Origin: an uncultured Erysipelotrichaceae bacterium
GTDB taxonomy: Bacteria > Bacillota_I > Bacilli_A > Erysipelotrichales > Erysipelotrichaceae
Length of the DNA stretch: 16,915 nt
Direction of reading: 5' to 3'
Assembly (NCBI GenBank): GCA_902782955.1
Contig: CACZPD010000209.1
Location: forward strand, 1 to 16,915
Shown: piece by piece, positions 1 through 6,840 of the stretch
Layout of the letters: the number at the start of each line of letters is the position of its first letter
Position numbering within the stretch: the first letter of the stretch is position 1
The notes under the pieces: generated by a model
Database searches by the model: none
What the model saw: only the letters and a program-made list of their open reading frames with translations
What the model was told of the DNA's origin: nothing
Program-made: the position numbers and the translations under genes

Positions 1-726
1 ATCCTTCGTACAGACTGGCCTGTCTTTGTCGGAAAAGATTTTTTCGCTGCAGAAGACAAAATATATGATCAAAGCGGAAAACAACTCGCATTCTGGAAAG
101 ACTTTGAAGAATGGGCAGATCCTATAAATGAGTGCAGTGATTATCTTTATCGGGAATCGGGCGATGTCATTACAGTTATGGATAAAAACGGCAATGAACT
201 GCTTACACTGGAAAATTGCATGTACATTGAAGAACATAACGGAATCATCTGCGCGAAAACAACTGATGAAAAATCCAGGATCATTGATATCAATGGTACT
301 GAACTATATACATCGAAAGATGGCGAATACATCGACTGGGTAGAAGATTGTTATTGGAGAGCCAGCGACTACGAATCCGAAAAATACACATTGATCGGTC
401 CTGAAGGAATTATTTCCGATCAGATTGCCAGCGGATGGGAAAAACTCGTATTTAAAGATGCAGATGAAAATGGTCTGGTCATCAATGACGGTACATTCTC
501 TGTTTCCCTTGATGTAAGATATGACATCTTGGTCGATGGGTTGATAGCAATCAGAGATGAGGATGAGCATTATTGTGTATTTGACATCTTTACAGGTAAG
601 AAACTCCTGGAAAATGAATATGACAAGGTCTTTTATGTCAGCGGGAAAATAGCTGCACTGAAAGATGATGGATTGCATATTTTCCAGATCAACAAAAAAT
701 ACGAAGAAGTACCGCTGAAAGAATAA
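1..726 (+). CDS. WG-repeat-like protein, C-terminal part (5' end outside window)
   Basis: The reading frame is open from base 1 to the TAA at 724-726, so this is the last 241 codons of a longer gene. The product is acidic and rich in aromatic residues. It contains loosely repeating units in which a D-x-N/T-G turn is followed by a short hydrophobic strand: 'MDKNGNELLTLEN', 'IDINGTELYTSKDGEYIDW', 'FDIFTGKKLLENEYDKV'. This resembles proteins with WG (KWG) beta-repeats, which are poorly characterised and often cell-surface or effector-associated. The canonical WG dipeptide is not clear here, so the family call is tentative. No membrane segment or catalytic motif is visible in this part, and any signal peptide would lie upstream of the window. 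The gene converges on rqcH and ends at a shared terminator. I do not assign a function. Confidence 0.75.
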   Translation: MLRTDWPVFVGKDFFAAEDKIYDQSGKQLAFWKDFEEWADPINECSDYLYRESGDVITVMDKNGNELLTLENCMYIEEHNGIICAKTTDEKSRIIDINGTELYTSKDGEYIDWVEDCYWRASDYESEKYTLIGPEGIISDQIASGWEKLVFKDADENGLVINDGTFSVSLDVRYDILVDGLIAIRDEDEHYCVFDIFTGKKLLENEYDKVFYVSGKIAALKDDGLHIFQINKKYEEVPLKE

Positions 727-734
727 TTGCTTAT

Positions 735-778
735 AAAAACCGGAGCTTAATCGCTGTATGCGTATATGCTCCGGTTTC
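735..778. terminator. Bidirectional terminator between the WG-like gene and rqcH
   Basis: AAACCGGAGC (737-746) pairs with GCTCCGGTTT (768-777) around a 21-nt loop that can form a small inner CGC/GCG pairing. Read on the minus strand, the stem is followed by a run of T (bases 735-739 are A on plus), so termination of rqcH is well supported. The plus-strand tail is short, so termination of the upstream plus gene is weaker. Confidence 0.75.
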
Positions 779-782
779 GTAT

Positions 783-2435
783 TTATCGGATATCGATTCC
801 TGCCTGTTCAAGATGCTCCGGCTCAGGATCGATATAGATTGTCTGATAGCGTGTCAGCTGTACCATGCCCGGTTTTGCACCGGGTATTTTTTTCAGGGAA
901 TGTACAGGACACCAGATGACAGGCACACTTGATGAATACCTTCCCGCCGAATAGTAAGCAGCGATCTCTGCCGCAAGGCGCAGAACAGATTCAGACGGGT
1001 TATTATCGTGAATGACAACATGGGCGCCGTGATAATCCTGTGTATGAAGCCAGACCTCATTCTTTTTGGCTTTATGCCATGTCAGATAATCATTCTGGAG
1101 ATTATTTTTTCCGAAAGAGATCATCGTACCGTCTTCAGTCGTGATCTGTGTTATAGCAGGTTCATTGTTCTTTTTCTTTTTGCGTACATTTCTGCGCGGA
1201 TTTTTATCGTTCATATAACCGTTCTGAATCAGTTCATCACGGATGCCTGTAGCTGTTTCAAAATCCGCAATATCCAGCTGTTCCAGCAGACCTTCAAAAT
1301 AATCGATCTCATTTCTGCAGATCGTGATCTGTTCCTGCAGGTAAACCTGTCCTTTTTTCAGCTTATTGTATTTTTTAAAACATTTTCTGGCATTTCCTCT
1401 GCCGTCCAGTTTTTCATCCAGTGGAATCCGTATTTCCTTGCCGGTCTCGAAATCCTGCAGGATGATCTCTTCAGTTCCTTTTGTATCCTGCACATTATAT
1501 GCGTACAGCAGATCGCCATATAAACGATATCTTTCACAGTCCATTGCGGCATCATATTCCTGCAGCAGTCTGGGAAGTTTTGTCTTCTGATGTTTCAGCT
1601 GCTTTTTGACGAATTTATAAAGGTCGCCGCTGATCTGACGGATCCGTTCTTTTTCTTCCCGGTGGTAATACAGGATATCAAATCCTTCCATGAGGGGATA
1701 ATGCACACAATGTCCGACATGTTTCAGTTCCAGGACATGGAATACAGCCTGACCGTTTTCGTTTGCGATGAAAAGGGAATCAGAGTCTTCTATTTCACGC
1801 ATGATATCAGTAAATCTTTCCCCATGCGCGATACGGTATTCAACCTCTTTGGAAAGAAAAGGGGAGAAACCACCGAACTGCTTTGTCAGTGAGACGGAAG
1901 GATCGCAAGATGAAGCTTGAAAAGGATCCATTTTGTTCTGATCCTGCACAGGAACGAACACCGCTCCCGGAAATACTGTCCTGTGGGCATTTTCAAACGG
2001 TGGAATCCGCTTCAGGGCATCAATGATGACGTTGTCCTTATTCACAAGTATCAGATTGGCATAATTTCCCATTAATTCCGCATAAAGGCAGATCATTTCC
2101 GGATCTCCTAATGTATTTGTCCTGCGGATCTGAAGTCTGCACCACCTGTCGAGAGAAGCCTGTTCAATTGAATCGATTCTCGCTCCCTCAAGATATTTTC
2201 TGAGGATCATAACGAAATGACTCGGTTCATCCGGTGTCGGATAATTCCGTTCCGTAATAAGAATCCGGTTAAATACGGAATGGCAGGATATCAGCAATTG
2301 CTTTTTGCCTTCCGGCGTACGTATCTGAAAAAGTATTTCATTTGCGGAAATACTCCATATTTTCTGTATCCGCGCAGGAAGATTCGTTGCGATTCCGGGA
2401 ATGATTTTATGAAGCAGAATACCGTCCAGTGCCAT
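783..2435 (-). CDS. rqcH: Ribosome quality control protein RqcH (NFACT / Rqc2 family)
   Basis: At 550 aa this has the usual length of the bacterial Rqc2/RqcH (formerly FbpA/YloA) family. RqcH binds obstructed 50S subunits carrying peptidyl-tRNA and recruits alanyl-tRNA to add C-terminal alanine tails that mark the chain for degradation. Visible here are an NFACT-N region starting 'MALDGILLHKI' and the DR dipeptide (Asp96-Arg97), matching the pair needed for Ala-tailing. A charged helical middle follows (about 270-400, coiled-coil-like). The NFACT-R RNA-binding domain (about 430-525) carries 'GKNNLQNDYLTW', 'VWLHTQDYHGAHVVI' and 'GAKPGMV'. The ATG at 2435-2433 is preceded by a strong GAGGAGG. 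It diverges from gmk, with the two start codons 84 bp apart. The wider rqcH-gmk association resembles the yloA-gmk region of B. subtilis, without the genes in between. Confidence 0.95.
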   Translation of the reverse strand: MALDGILLHKIIPGIATNLPARIQKIWSISANEILFQIRTPEGKKQLLISCHSVFNRILITERNYPTPDEPSHFVMILRKYLEGARIDSIEQASLDRWCRLQIRRTNTLGDPEMICLYAELMGNYANLILVNKDNVIIDALKRIPPFENAHRTVFPGAVFVPVQDQNKMDPFQASSCDPSVSLTKQFGGFSPFLSKEVEYRIAHGERFTDIMREIEDSDSLFIANENGQAVFHVLELKHVGHCVHYPLMEGFDILYYHREEKERIRQISGDLYKFVKKQLKHQKTKLPRLLQEYDAAMDCERYRLYGDLLYAYNVQDTKGTEEIILQDFETGKEIRIPLDEKLDGRGNARKCFKKYNKLKKGQVYLQEQITICRNEIDYFEGLLEQLDIADFETATGIRDELIQNGYMNDKNPRRNVRKKKKNNEPAITQITTEDGTMISFGKNNLQNDYLTWHKAKKNEVWLHTQDYHGAHVVIHDNNPSESVLRLAAEIAAYYSAGRYSSSVPVIWCPVHSLKKIPGAKPGMVQLTRYQTIYIDPEPEHLEQAGIDIR

Positions 2436-2457
2436 AGCTCCTCCTCTCGCCGCGGAT

Positions 2458-2466
2458 ATTATAGCA
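2458..2466 (-). promoter_or_regulatory. Extended -10 promoter of rqcH
   Basis: On the minus strand the sequence reads TGC-TATAAT (2466 down to 2458), a perfect -10 hexamer with the TGn extension. The predicted start, about 7 nt downstream near 2451, leaves a short leader containing the GAGGAGG site. No good -35 is seen: the -35 position is occupied by the opposing TATAAT of gmk. Confidence 0.75.
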
Positions 2467-2477
2467 TGATTGACGCG

Positions 2478-2486
2478 TGATATAAT
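2478..2486 (+). promoter_or_regulatory. Extended -10 promoter of gmk
   Basis: TGA-TATAAT (TG at 2478-2479, hexamer 2481-2486) is a perfect extended -10. The predicted start is near 2493, 27 nt before the chosen gmk ATG. A TTGACG at 2470-2475 is only 5 nt from the hexamer and cannot be its -35. The proper -35 position overlaps the rqcH -10. Confidence 0.8.
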
Positions 2487-2519
2487 GAAGTGGTAAGTTA
2501 ATAATGGAGGATGAAGTTT

Positions 2520-3098
2520 ATGGCAAGGGGATTACTGATCGTATTAAGCGGACCCAGCGGGGTCGGAAAGGGAACTGTACTGAAAGAAGTTATGAAGGAT
2601 GAATCACTTCATCTTGCTTACAGTGTTTCCATGACAACCAGGGAAAAAAGACCCGGCGAAGAAGAAGGCGTCAACTATTACTATGTAACAAAAGAACAGT
2701 TTCTCAACGCGGTGAAGAACGGTGAGATGCTGGAATACGCCCAGTTTGTTGGCAATTATTACGGAACACCTCTCCATGAAGTTGAAAGACTCCGTGCTGA
2801 AGGAAAAAATGTCCTCCTCGAGATCGAAGTGCAGGGCTGCATGCAGATCAAGGAAAAGTGTCCGGATGTCGTCACGATCTTCATCGTACCGCCGAATATG
2901 AAGGAACTGGAGAAAAGGATCCGCGGCAGAGGAACCGAAGCCGAAGAAGTCGTTCAGCAGCGGCTTGAAAAAGCAAACAGAGAGATGGATATGATCCGTG
3001 AGTATAAATATGTCGTATGCAATGACGACATTCAGCTGGCAGCGGATATCATCAAAGTTATCATTAAGAGAAATCAGGAACTGTACCAAAGCAAATAA
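2520..3098 (+). CDS. gmk: Guanylate kinase
   Basis: Gmk phosphorylates GMP (and dGMP) to GDP with ATP in the cytoplasm; in Bacillota it is also a target of the alarmone ppGpp. The 192-aa product has the P-loop 'GPSGVGKGT' at residues 11-19 near the N-terminus. It also has the GMP-binding 'SVSMTTREKRPGEEEGVNYYYV' region (S, TTR and the RxGE..G.xY signature) and the lid segment 'RIRGRGTE'. Length and order match the family. An ATG at 2511 lies directly against the GGAGG (2506-2510) with no spacing. The ATG at 2520 has a 9-nt spacing and gives the normal N-terminus 'MARGLLIVLSGPSG', so I chose it. The gene has its own promoter and terminator. In many Bacillota gmk is followed by rpoZ; that gene is not here. 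Confidence 0.97.
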   Translation: MARGLLIVLSGPSGVGKGTVLKEVMKDESLHLAYSVSMTTREKRPGEEEGVNYYYVTKEQFLNAVKNGEMLEYAQFVGNYYGTPLHEVERLRAEGKNVLLEIEVQGCMQIKEKCPDVVTIFIVPPNMKELEKRIRGRGTEAEEVVQQRLEKANREMDMIREYKYVVCNDDIQLAADIIKVIIKRNQELYQSK

Positions 3099-3119
3099 AC
3101 CGGTGTTTACCGGTTTTTT
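3097..3119 (+). terminator. Intrinsic terminator of gmk
   Basis: AAACCGGT (3097-3104), loop GTTT, ACCGGTTT (3109-3116), continuing into a T run to 3119. The stem begins inside the gmk stop codon. Confidence 0.9.
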
Positions 3120-3146
3120 GTATGCGTTTCAGTTGAAGGATCTGCC

Positions 3147-3155
3147 TGATATAAC
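3147..3155 (+). promoter_or_regulatory. Possible extended -10 promoter of the C45 hydrolase gene
   Basis: TGA-TATAAC (TG at 3147-3148, hexamer 3150-3155) differs by one base from the gmk box. It lies downstream of the gmk terminator and about 38 nt before the next start codon. There is no clear -35. A weaker alternative is TTGAAG (3133-3138), 18 nt, TATTGT (3157-3162). Confidence 0.5.
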
Positions 3156-3192
3156 GTATTGTACAGATATAAACAAAAAATCCGGAGGGGTT

Positions 3193-4167
3193 ATGAAGAT
3201 CATTGAACTCGGTGAAAATCCTTTTGAAAACGGCAGGATTCTGGGCAAGGCTTTTTCTGCATATCTGGAAAACATCAAAAATGAATATGCTGATAAACTC
3301 AGCGATCCTCTGATTATGAATCATGTCAGTCACGGGAAGGATATCCTTGAGAAGGAAATCCCATCCCTTTATCAGGAACTGCTGGGAAAAGCGGATGAAA
3401 CAGGCATTGATCCGGATGCGATCTTCCTGATGGCTATGCCGGAAATCCTGCGTAAACCGAGCGGCTGCACGACAGTCATCATGCGGAATGATGACGGGAG
3501 CGTGTCCTTTTCCCATAACGAAGATGAAACATATGCGGAATTCAATCCCGGCAATACAGCACTGCTGAAGTACAATATCGGCGGAAAAACAATATATGGT
3601 TATTCCAATGCCTGCAAAACGATCGGATCCTGTTTTGGATTCCGTCCCGACGGGCTTCTTATTTCCTGCAACAATATCATGTCAGATGAAGTGGATCTTT
3701 CTTGTGGATCACGGTATCTGCTTTCCGCAAAGCTGTACTTCTCGGAATCATTTGAAGATGCAGTCCGCATTGCAGAGGAGATGGAACCGGCATCGTCATT
3801 TCATATCAACCTGGCGGATATCATAAATCAGAAAGCCTGCAGTATCGAGCGCGACATCAATGACTGCACAGTAACGTATCTGGATGATGCACTTGTGCAT
3901 TCGAATCATTTTCTGCACAAAGAAGGCAAAACAGACGCAGATTCCCTGTTCCGGTATCATAAATCCTGCGAACTGCTGAAAGAAACACCGGATCCGTTTA
4001 CTGTCCTGAGCTATACCTGTGAGGAATACGACCATTCCGTACGTCTGATCGACCCGCAGAACCTAGGAAAGGGGATCACGGTCGCAAATATGACCTATCG
4101 TCCCGAGGAAAAAGCTTTGATCATAACCGACGTGATCGGTGATGAAGTCCATACATTCTCCCTGTAA
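3193..4167 (+). CDS. C45-family Ntn-hydrolase / acyltransferase-like protein (putative)
   Basis: This 324-aa protein resembles the peptidase C45 / acyl-CoA:6-aminopenicillanic acid acyltransferase-like family. Those N-terminal nucleophile enzymes activate themselves by cutting before a cysteine and then hydrolyse or transfer amide-linked acyl groups. Here the expected site is Gly91-Cys92 in 'SGCTTVIM', followed by 'DGSVSFSHNEDE', the usual pattern of a nucleophile strand and an N-x-D/E segment. A helical region (1-90) precedes the cysteine, as in the proenzyme of this family. Later blocks 'GYSNACKTIGSCFGFRPDGLLISCNN' and 'VHSNHFL' fit the same fold. No signal peptide is seen, so it is probably cytoplasmic. 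The reading frame is open further upstream, but the ATG at 3193 has a GGAGGGG site and lies after the gmk terminator. The gene is monocistronic. Its substrate cannot be told from the sequence. Confidence 0.85.
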   Translation: MKIIELGENPFENGRILGKAFSAYLENIKNEYADKLSDPLIMNHVSHGKDILEKEIPSLYQELLGKADETGIDPDAIFLMAMPEILRKPSGCTTVIMRNDDGSVSFSHNEDETYAEFNPGNTALLKYNIGGKTIYGYSNACKTIGSCFGFRPDGLLISCNNIMSDEVDLSCGSRYLLSAKLYFSESFEDAVRIAEEMEPASSFHINLADIINQKACSIERDINDCTVTYLDDALVHSNHFLHKEGKTDADSLFRYHKSCELLKETPDPFTVLSYTCEEYDHSVRLIDPQNLGKGITVANMTYRPEEKALIITDVIGDEVHTFSL

Positions 4168-4171
4168 CAAC

Positions 4172-4201
4172 AAAAAAGCCGATACAGATCGGCTCTTTTT
4201 T
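4172..4201. terminator. Bidirectional terminator between the C45 hydrolase gene and rpsD
   Basis: AGCCGAT (4177-4183), loop ACAG, ATCGGCT (4188-4194). A-rich sequence lies on the left (4172-4177) and T-rich on the right (4196-4201), so each strand reads a stem followed by T. It serves both converging genes. Confidence 0.9.
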
Positions 4202-4228
4202 ACGTTACTGAGAAACGTTGTGAATCGA

Positions 4229-4837
4229 TTAACGGTTGTAGTATTCGACAACGAGTGCTTCGTTCAGTTCCTGGTTGAGTTCACTTCTTTCAGGATAACG
4301 GACGTATGTGCCTTTTTTGTTCTCTTTGTCAACTTCTACGAAAGCGAGCGGTGAAATGTTCATTTCGAGCGCTTCGTTGATCGCCTGCATGTTTCTGCTC
4401 TTTTCGCGGACTGCGATAACGCTGCCCGGTTTTACCTGAGCACTCGGGATATCAACTTTTCTTCCGTTTACTTCGATATGGCCATGGTTGACCAGCTGTC
4501 TTGCAGCTCTTCTCGTGCGGGCAAAGCCCATGCGGTATACGAGATTGTCAATACGGCTTTCCAGGAGAACCAGGAAGTTGTAGCCTGCCATACCATCCAT
4601 ACGGCTTGCTTTGTCGAAAAGGTTGTGGAACTGACGTTCGTTGAGTCCGTACATGAAACGGATTCTCTGCTTTTCACGGAGCTGTAAGCCGTAACCGCTT
4701 AATTTGATTCTCTTTGTCGGACCATGCTGTCCCGGAGCGTAAGATCTTCTCTCTTTGGCGAATTCTTCGCCTGTTTCCAGAATCGAGAAACCCAGACGTC
4801 TGGACTTCTTTCTTACCGGACCTGTGTAACGTGCCAT
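4229..4837 (-). CDS. rpsD: 30S ribosomal protein S4
   Basis: S4 binds 16S rRNA early in assembly of the small subunit and helps form the mRNA entry site. The 202-aa product begins '[16 protein letters not shown]'. It has the conserved 'YAPGQHGP', '[22 protein letters not shown]' core ([14 protein letters not shown]) and an S4 RNA-binding domain around '[19 protein letters not shown]' (about 108-130). The N-terminal zinc cysteines found in some S4 proteins are absent, so this is the zinc-free type. The ATG at 4837-4835 has a TAAGGAGG site with 9-nt spacing. It is transcribed away from ezrA, alone, from a promoter about 200 bp upstream. That leaves a long leader that may bind S4 itself. The rpsD-ezrA divergent pair is also known from Bacillus and relatives. 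Confidence 0.98.
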   Translation of the reverse strand: MARYTGPVRKKSRRLGFSILETGEEFAKERRSYAPGQHGPTKRIKLSGYGLQLREKQRIRFMYGLNERQFHNLFDKASRMDGMAGYNFLVLLESRIDNLVYRMGFARTRRAARQLVNHGHIEVNGRKVDIPSAQVKPGSVIAVREKSRNMQAINEALEMNISPLAFVEVDKENKKGTYVRYPERSELNQELNEALVVEYYNR

Positions 4838-5007
4838 GTTTTGTTTCCTCCTTACTGGCTTTGAAACAACAACAGGTATAGATTACAGATACAGGGTGTC
4901 ATCGTTAGCCGTTTCGCTCATGTCAGCCTGGTTACTCCGGACGTATATTGTGCAATATATCAATGACGCTTGATGTACCCGCTCTATATGCTGCTATTAT
5001 TTTACGC
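4838..5007 (-). promoter_or_regulatory. Structured rpsD leader, candidate S4 autoregulatory RNA
   Basis: About 170 nt separate the predicted transcription start from the rpsD ATG, without an open frame of note. On the minus strand GTCATTG (plus 4961-4967) can pair with CGATGAC (plus 4898-4904). This closes a junction that holds a TATATT-GCAC-AATATA hairpin (plus 4944-4959), a CCGG/CCAGG hairpin (plus 4927-4940) and a short AGC/GCT hairpin (plus 4907-4918). Such a multi-branched fold ahead of rpsD is what an S4-binding leader would look like; S4 represses its own mRNA in Bacillus by binding its leader. I have not matched it to a covariance model, so identity with the known class is inference. 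Confidence 0.55.
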
Positions 5008-5013
5008 TCGAAT

Positions 5014-5042
5014 ATATTAACAAATCATATATGCAATGTCAA
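5014..5042 (-). promoter_or_regulatory. Promoter of rpsD
   Basis: Minus strand: TTGACA (plus 5037-5042, perfect -35), a 17-nt spacer, then TAATAT (plus 5014-5019) preceded by TGT, which gives an extended -10. The predicted start is near 5007. A strong promoter suits a ribosomal protein gene. Confidence 0.85.
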
Positions 5043-5075
5043 CATAATAAAAGGCAATATTTTTCATATGTTTTG

Positions 5076-5084
5076 TGCTAAAAT
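5076..5084 (+). promoter_or_regulatory. Extended -10 promoter of the ezrA operon
   Basis: TGC-TAAAAT (TG at 5076-5077, hexamer 5079-5084). The predicted start near 5091 is about 19 nt before the ezrA ATG. No convincing -35 is visible 17 nt upstream. Confidence 0.6.
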
Positions 5085-5109
5085 AACAGACATACGGAGA
5101 GATTAAACT

Positions 5110-6840
5110 ATGGCACAGTTTTTAGATATGATATCAGACATCAAAGTTGTTATTGCGATCGGAGTCGTTATTTTCATACTTGTTGTCTGGCTTTTAACAC
5201 AGAAGATCAGGTCCGGGGGATACCGGAAGCGTCTTTCAGCACTGGAAAAGAGATATAACGAAGTAAAAGGGATTCCTTTATCCCTGAAGGTCAATAAAGT
5301 CAACGCGATCGGCCAGAATGATGCGGAGACTGCTGAGGCTGTTGAAAAACTGAAAGCTTCTTATGAAGAATCACAGAAAAATATTTCCGCGATCGCTGAT
5401 TCACTCGCTGATATTGAGGACAGTATTCAGGTCGGAAAGCTGAAAGCTGCTGATCAGGAAATGGTAAAACTCGATCAGGAGATCGCAAAGAATGCCCAGA
5501 TGGTCAAAGACCTGGAAAAAGAACTGGATGAGATGCTTGAAAAGGAAACGATGCAGAGACAGGAGATCACATCTCTCAAGAACCGTTTCCGTACGCTCAA
5601 GTCAAATGCGCAGGAAAACGCTGCTGCCCTGTCTTTCTCCTGGAATGCCATTGAAAAGAAACTCAATGATACCGAAAAGAAATTCTCCACATTTGAAGAA
5701 TGGATGTATTCCTCTGATTATGAAAAGGCAAATGAGGAACTGAACGATATCCGTACAAGTGTTGGAAAACTTGAGGAACAGGTCAATGTAATGCCGGATC
5801 TGCTCAAGGATGCCCGCGGTGTGATCCCGAGCATGGCAGAATCCCTGCATCACAGTTATATCAAGGCAAGGAACCGCGGTGTTTACCTGAAGCATCTGGA
5901 TGTTGAAAAGAACCTGTCCGTACTGACACAGCTGCTCAAAACAGACCTGCAGAACCTGAAAGCAGGCAGATATGACGGTGTTGCGGAACATCTGGAAGAC
6001 TATAAGAAACGTATCCGCCAGATGGAAGATTCCGTCAGGAAGGAAGCGGAAGCTGCCGAAACCATCAAGTCCATGATGGAAGAAACAGATAAACTGTTTG
6101 TCTCCGCTGAAGAAAATGCCGCTGCGGTCAAGACACTGTACGCGGAAGGCTCCGAGCGGTTTGCCCTGGAGAATATCGAGGAAAAACTGAAGGAACAGGA
6201 AGAAAAGCTGGAATCCCTGAATCAGTCCAAACCGGCAGTTATGGAAAAGGCAAAAGATCATTTCGTACCGGCAACGACTTCGCTCGACGGTCTGAAGGAA
6301 CTTTATCAGAATATCTCCACCTGCAACGAAACGCTGCGTGATATGCGCTCCAAGATCGAGATCGCGAACGGTGATGAAGACCGTGTAAGGAAACAGGTCG
6401 TCAAGCTGCAGATCATCATGAACCAGATGCAGGTGAAGATCCGCAAATACAAACTGCCGAAGATCTCCGATACATATGAAGAAGATATGAACAAGGCAAA
6501 TGACTACATTCACAGGCTGCAGAACCTGCTGAATGAAAAACCGATGAATATGCAGCTGCTGACATCAACGCTGCAGGACGCGCTTGATTTCATCTACAAG
6601 CTCTACAACAATGTGAACAATGTAGTAGGAACAGTCGTTATGGTCGAGAATACGATCGTATTCGGCAACCGTTACCGTTCCACATATGCGGATATCGATT
6701 CCGAACTGACACGTGCTGAACTCTGTTTCCGCAACGGTGAGTACACACAGGCACTGACGATCGCTATTGCGACGATCGAAAAGATCCATCCGGGAAATTA
6801 TGAATCCATGATCAAGGAGAACGCTAGAAGTGCAGCGTAG
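5110..6840 (+). CDS. ezrA: Septation ring formation regulator EzrA
   Basis: EzrA is a membrane-anchored spectrin-like protein that binds FtsZ, limits Z-ring formation away from midcell and links the ring to cell wall synthesis. The 576-aa product has one N-terminal membrane helix (about 12-29, 'IKVVIAIGVVIFILVVWLL'). A long acidic, helical body of heptad-rich spectrin-like repeats follows and fills the rest, with no other domain. The C-terminal 'IVFGNRYR' (516-523) matches the family's QNR patch, but the Gln position is Val517. Length is normal. The ATG at 5110 has GGAGAG with 8-nt spacing. It is the first gene of an operon: the next gene starts inside its last codons. Overall identity to characterised EzrA cannot be measured here, but topology, the C-terminal patch and the rpsD/thiI context agree. 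Confidence 0.92.
   Translation: MAQFLDMISDIKVVIAIGVVIFILVVWLLTQKIRSGGYRKRLSALEKRYNEVKGIPLSLKVNKVNAIGQNDAETAEAVEKLKASYEESQKNISAIADSLADIEDSIQVGKLKAADQEMVKLDQEIAKNAQMVKDLEKELDEMLEKETMQRQEITSLKNRFRTLKSNAQENAAALSFSWNAIEKKLNDTEKKFSTFEEWMYSSDYEKANEELNDIRTSVGKLEEQVNVMPDLLKDARGVIPSMAESLHHSYIKARNRGVYLKHLDVEKNLSVLTQLLKTDLQNLKAGRYDGVAEHLEDYKKRIRQMEDSVRKEAEAAETIKSMMEETDKLFVSAEENAAAVKTLYAEGSERFALENIEEKLKEQEEKLESLNQSKPAVMEKAKDHFVPATTSLDGLKELYQNISTCNETLRDMRSKIEIANGDEDRVRKQVVKLQIIMNQMQVKIRKYKLPKISDTYEEDMNKANDYIHRLQNLLNEKPMNMQLLTSTLQDALDFIYKLYNNVNNVVGTVVMVENTIVFGNRYRSTYADIDSELTRAELCFRNGEYTQALTIAIATIEKIHPGNYESMIKENARSAA

Noticed and set aside
2470..2475. TTGACG as a -35 box for gmk
   Set aside because: Only 5 nt separate it from TATAAT, far too short. 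The extended -10 explains the promoter better.
2511..2513. ATG as gmk start
   Set aside because: It directly abuts the GGAGG with no spacing. The ATG at 2520 has proper spacing and the family N-terminus.
2998..3192. In-frame upstream extension of the C45 hydrolase through the end of gmk
   Set aside because: It would translate across the gmk terminator. ATG 3193 has a strong ribosome-binding site and starts the family-like sequence.
5602..6513. 303-codon minus-strand open frame inside ezrA
   Set aside because: It lies opposite a convincing EzrA coding sequence. Its product is rich in Phe, Cys and His with no domain, as expected from the reverse of a Lys/Glu-rich coiled coil.
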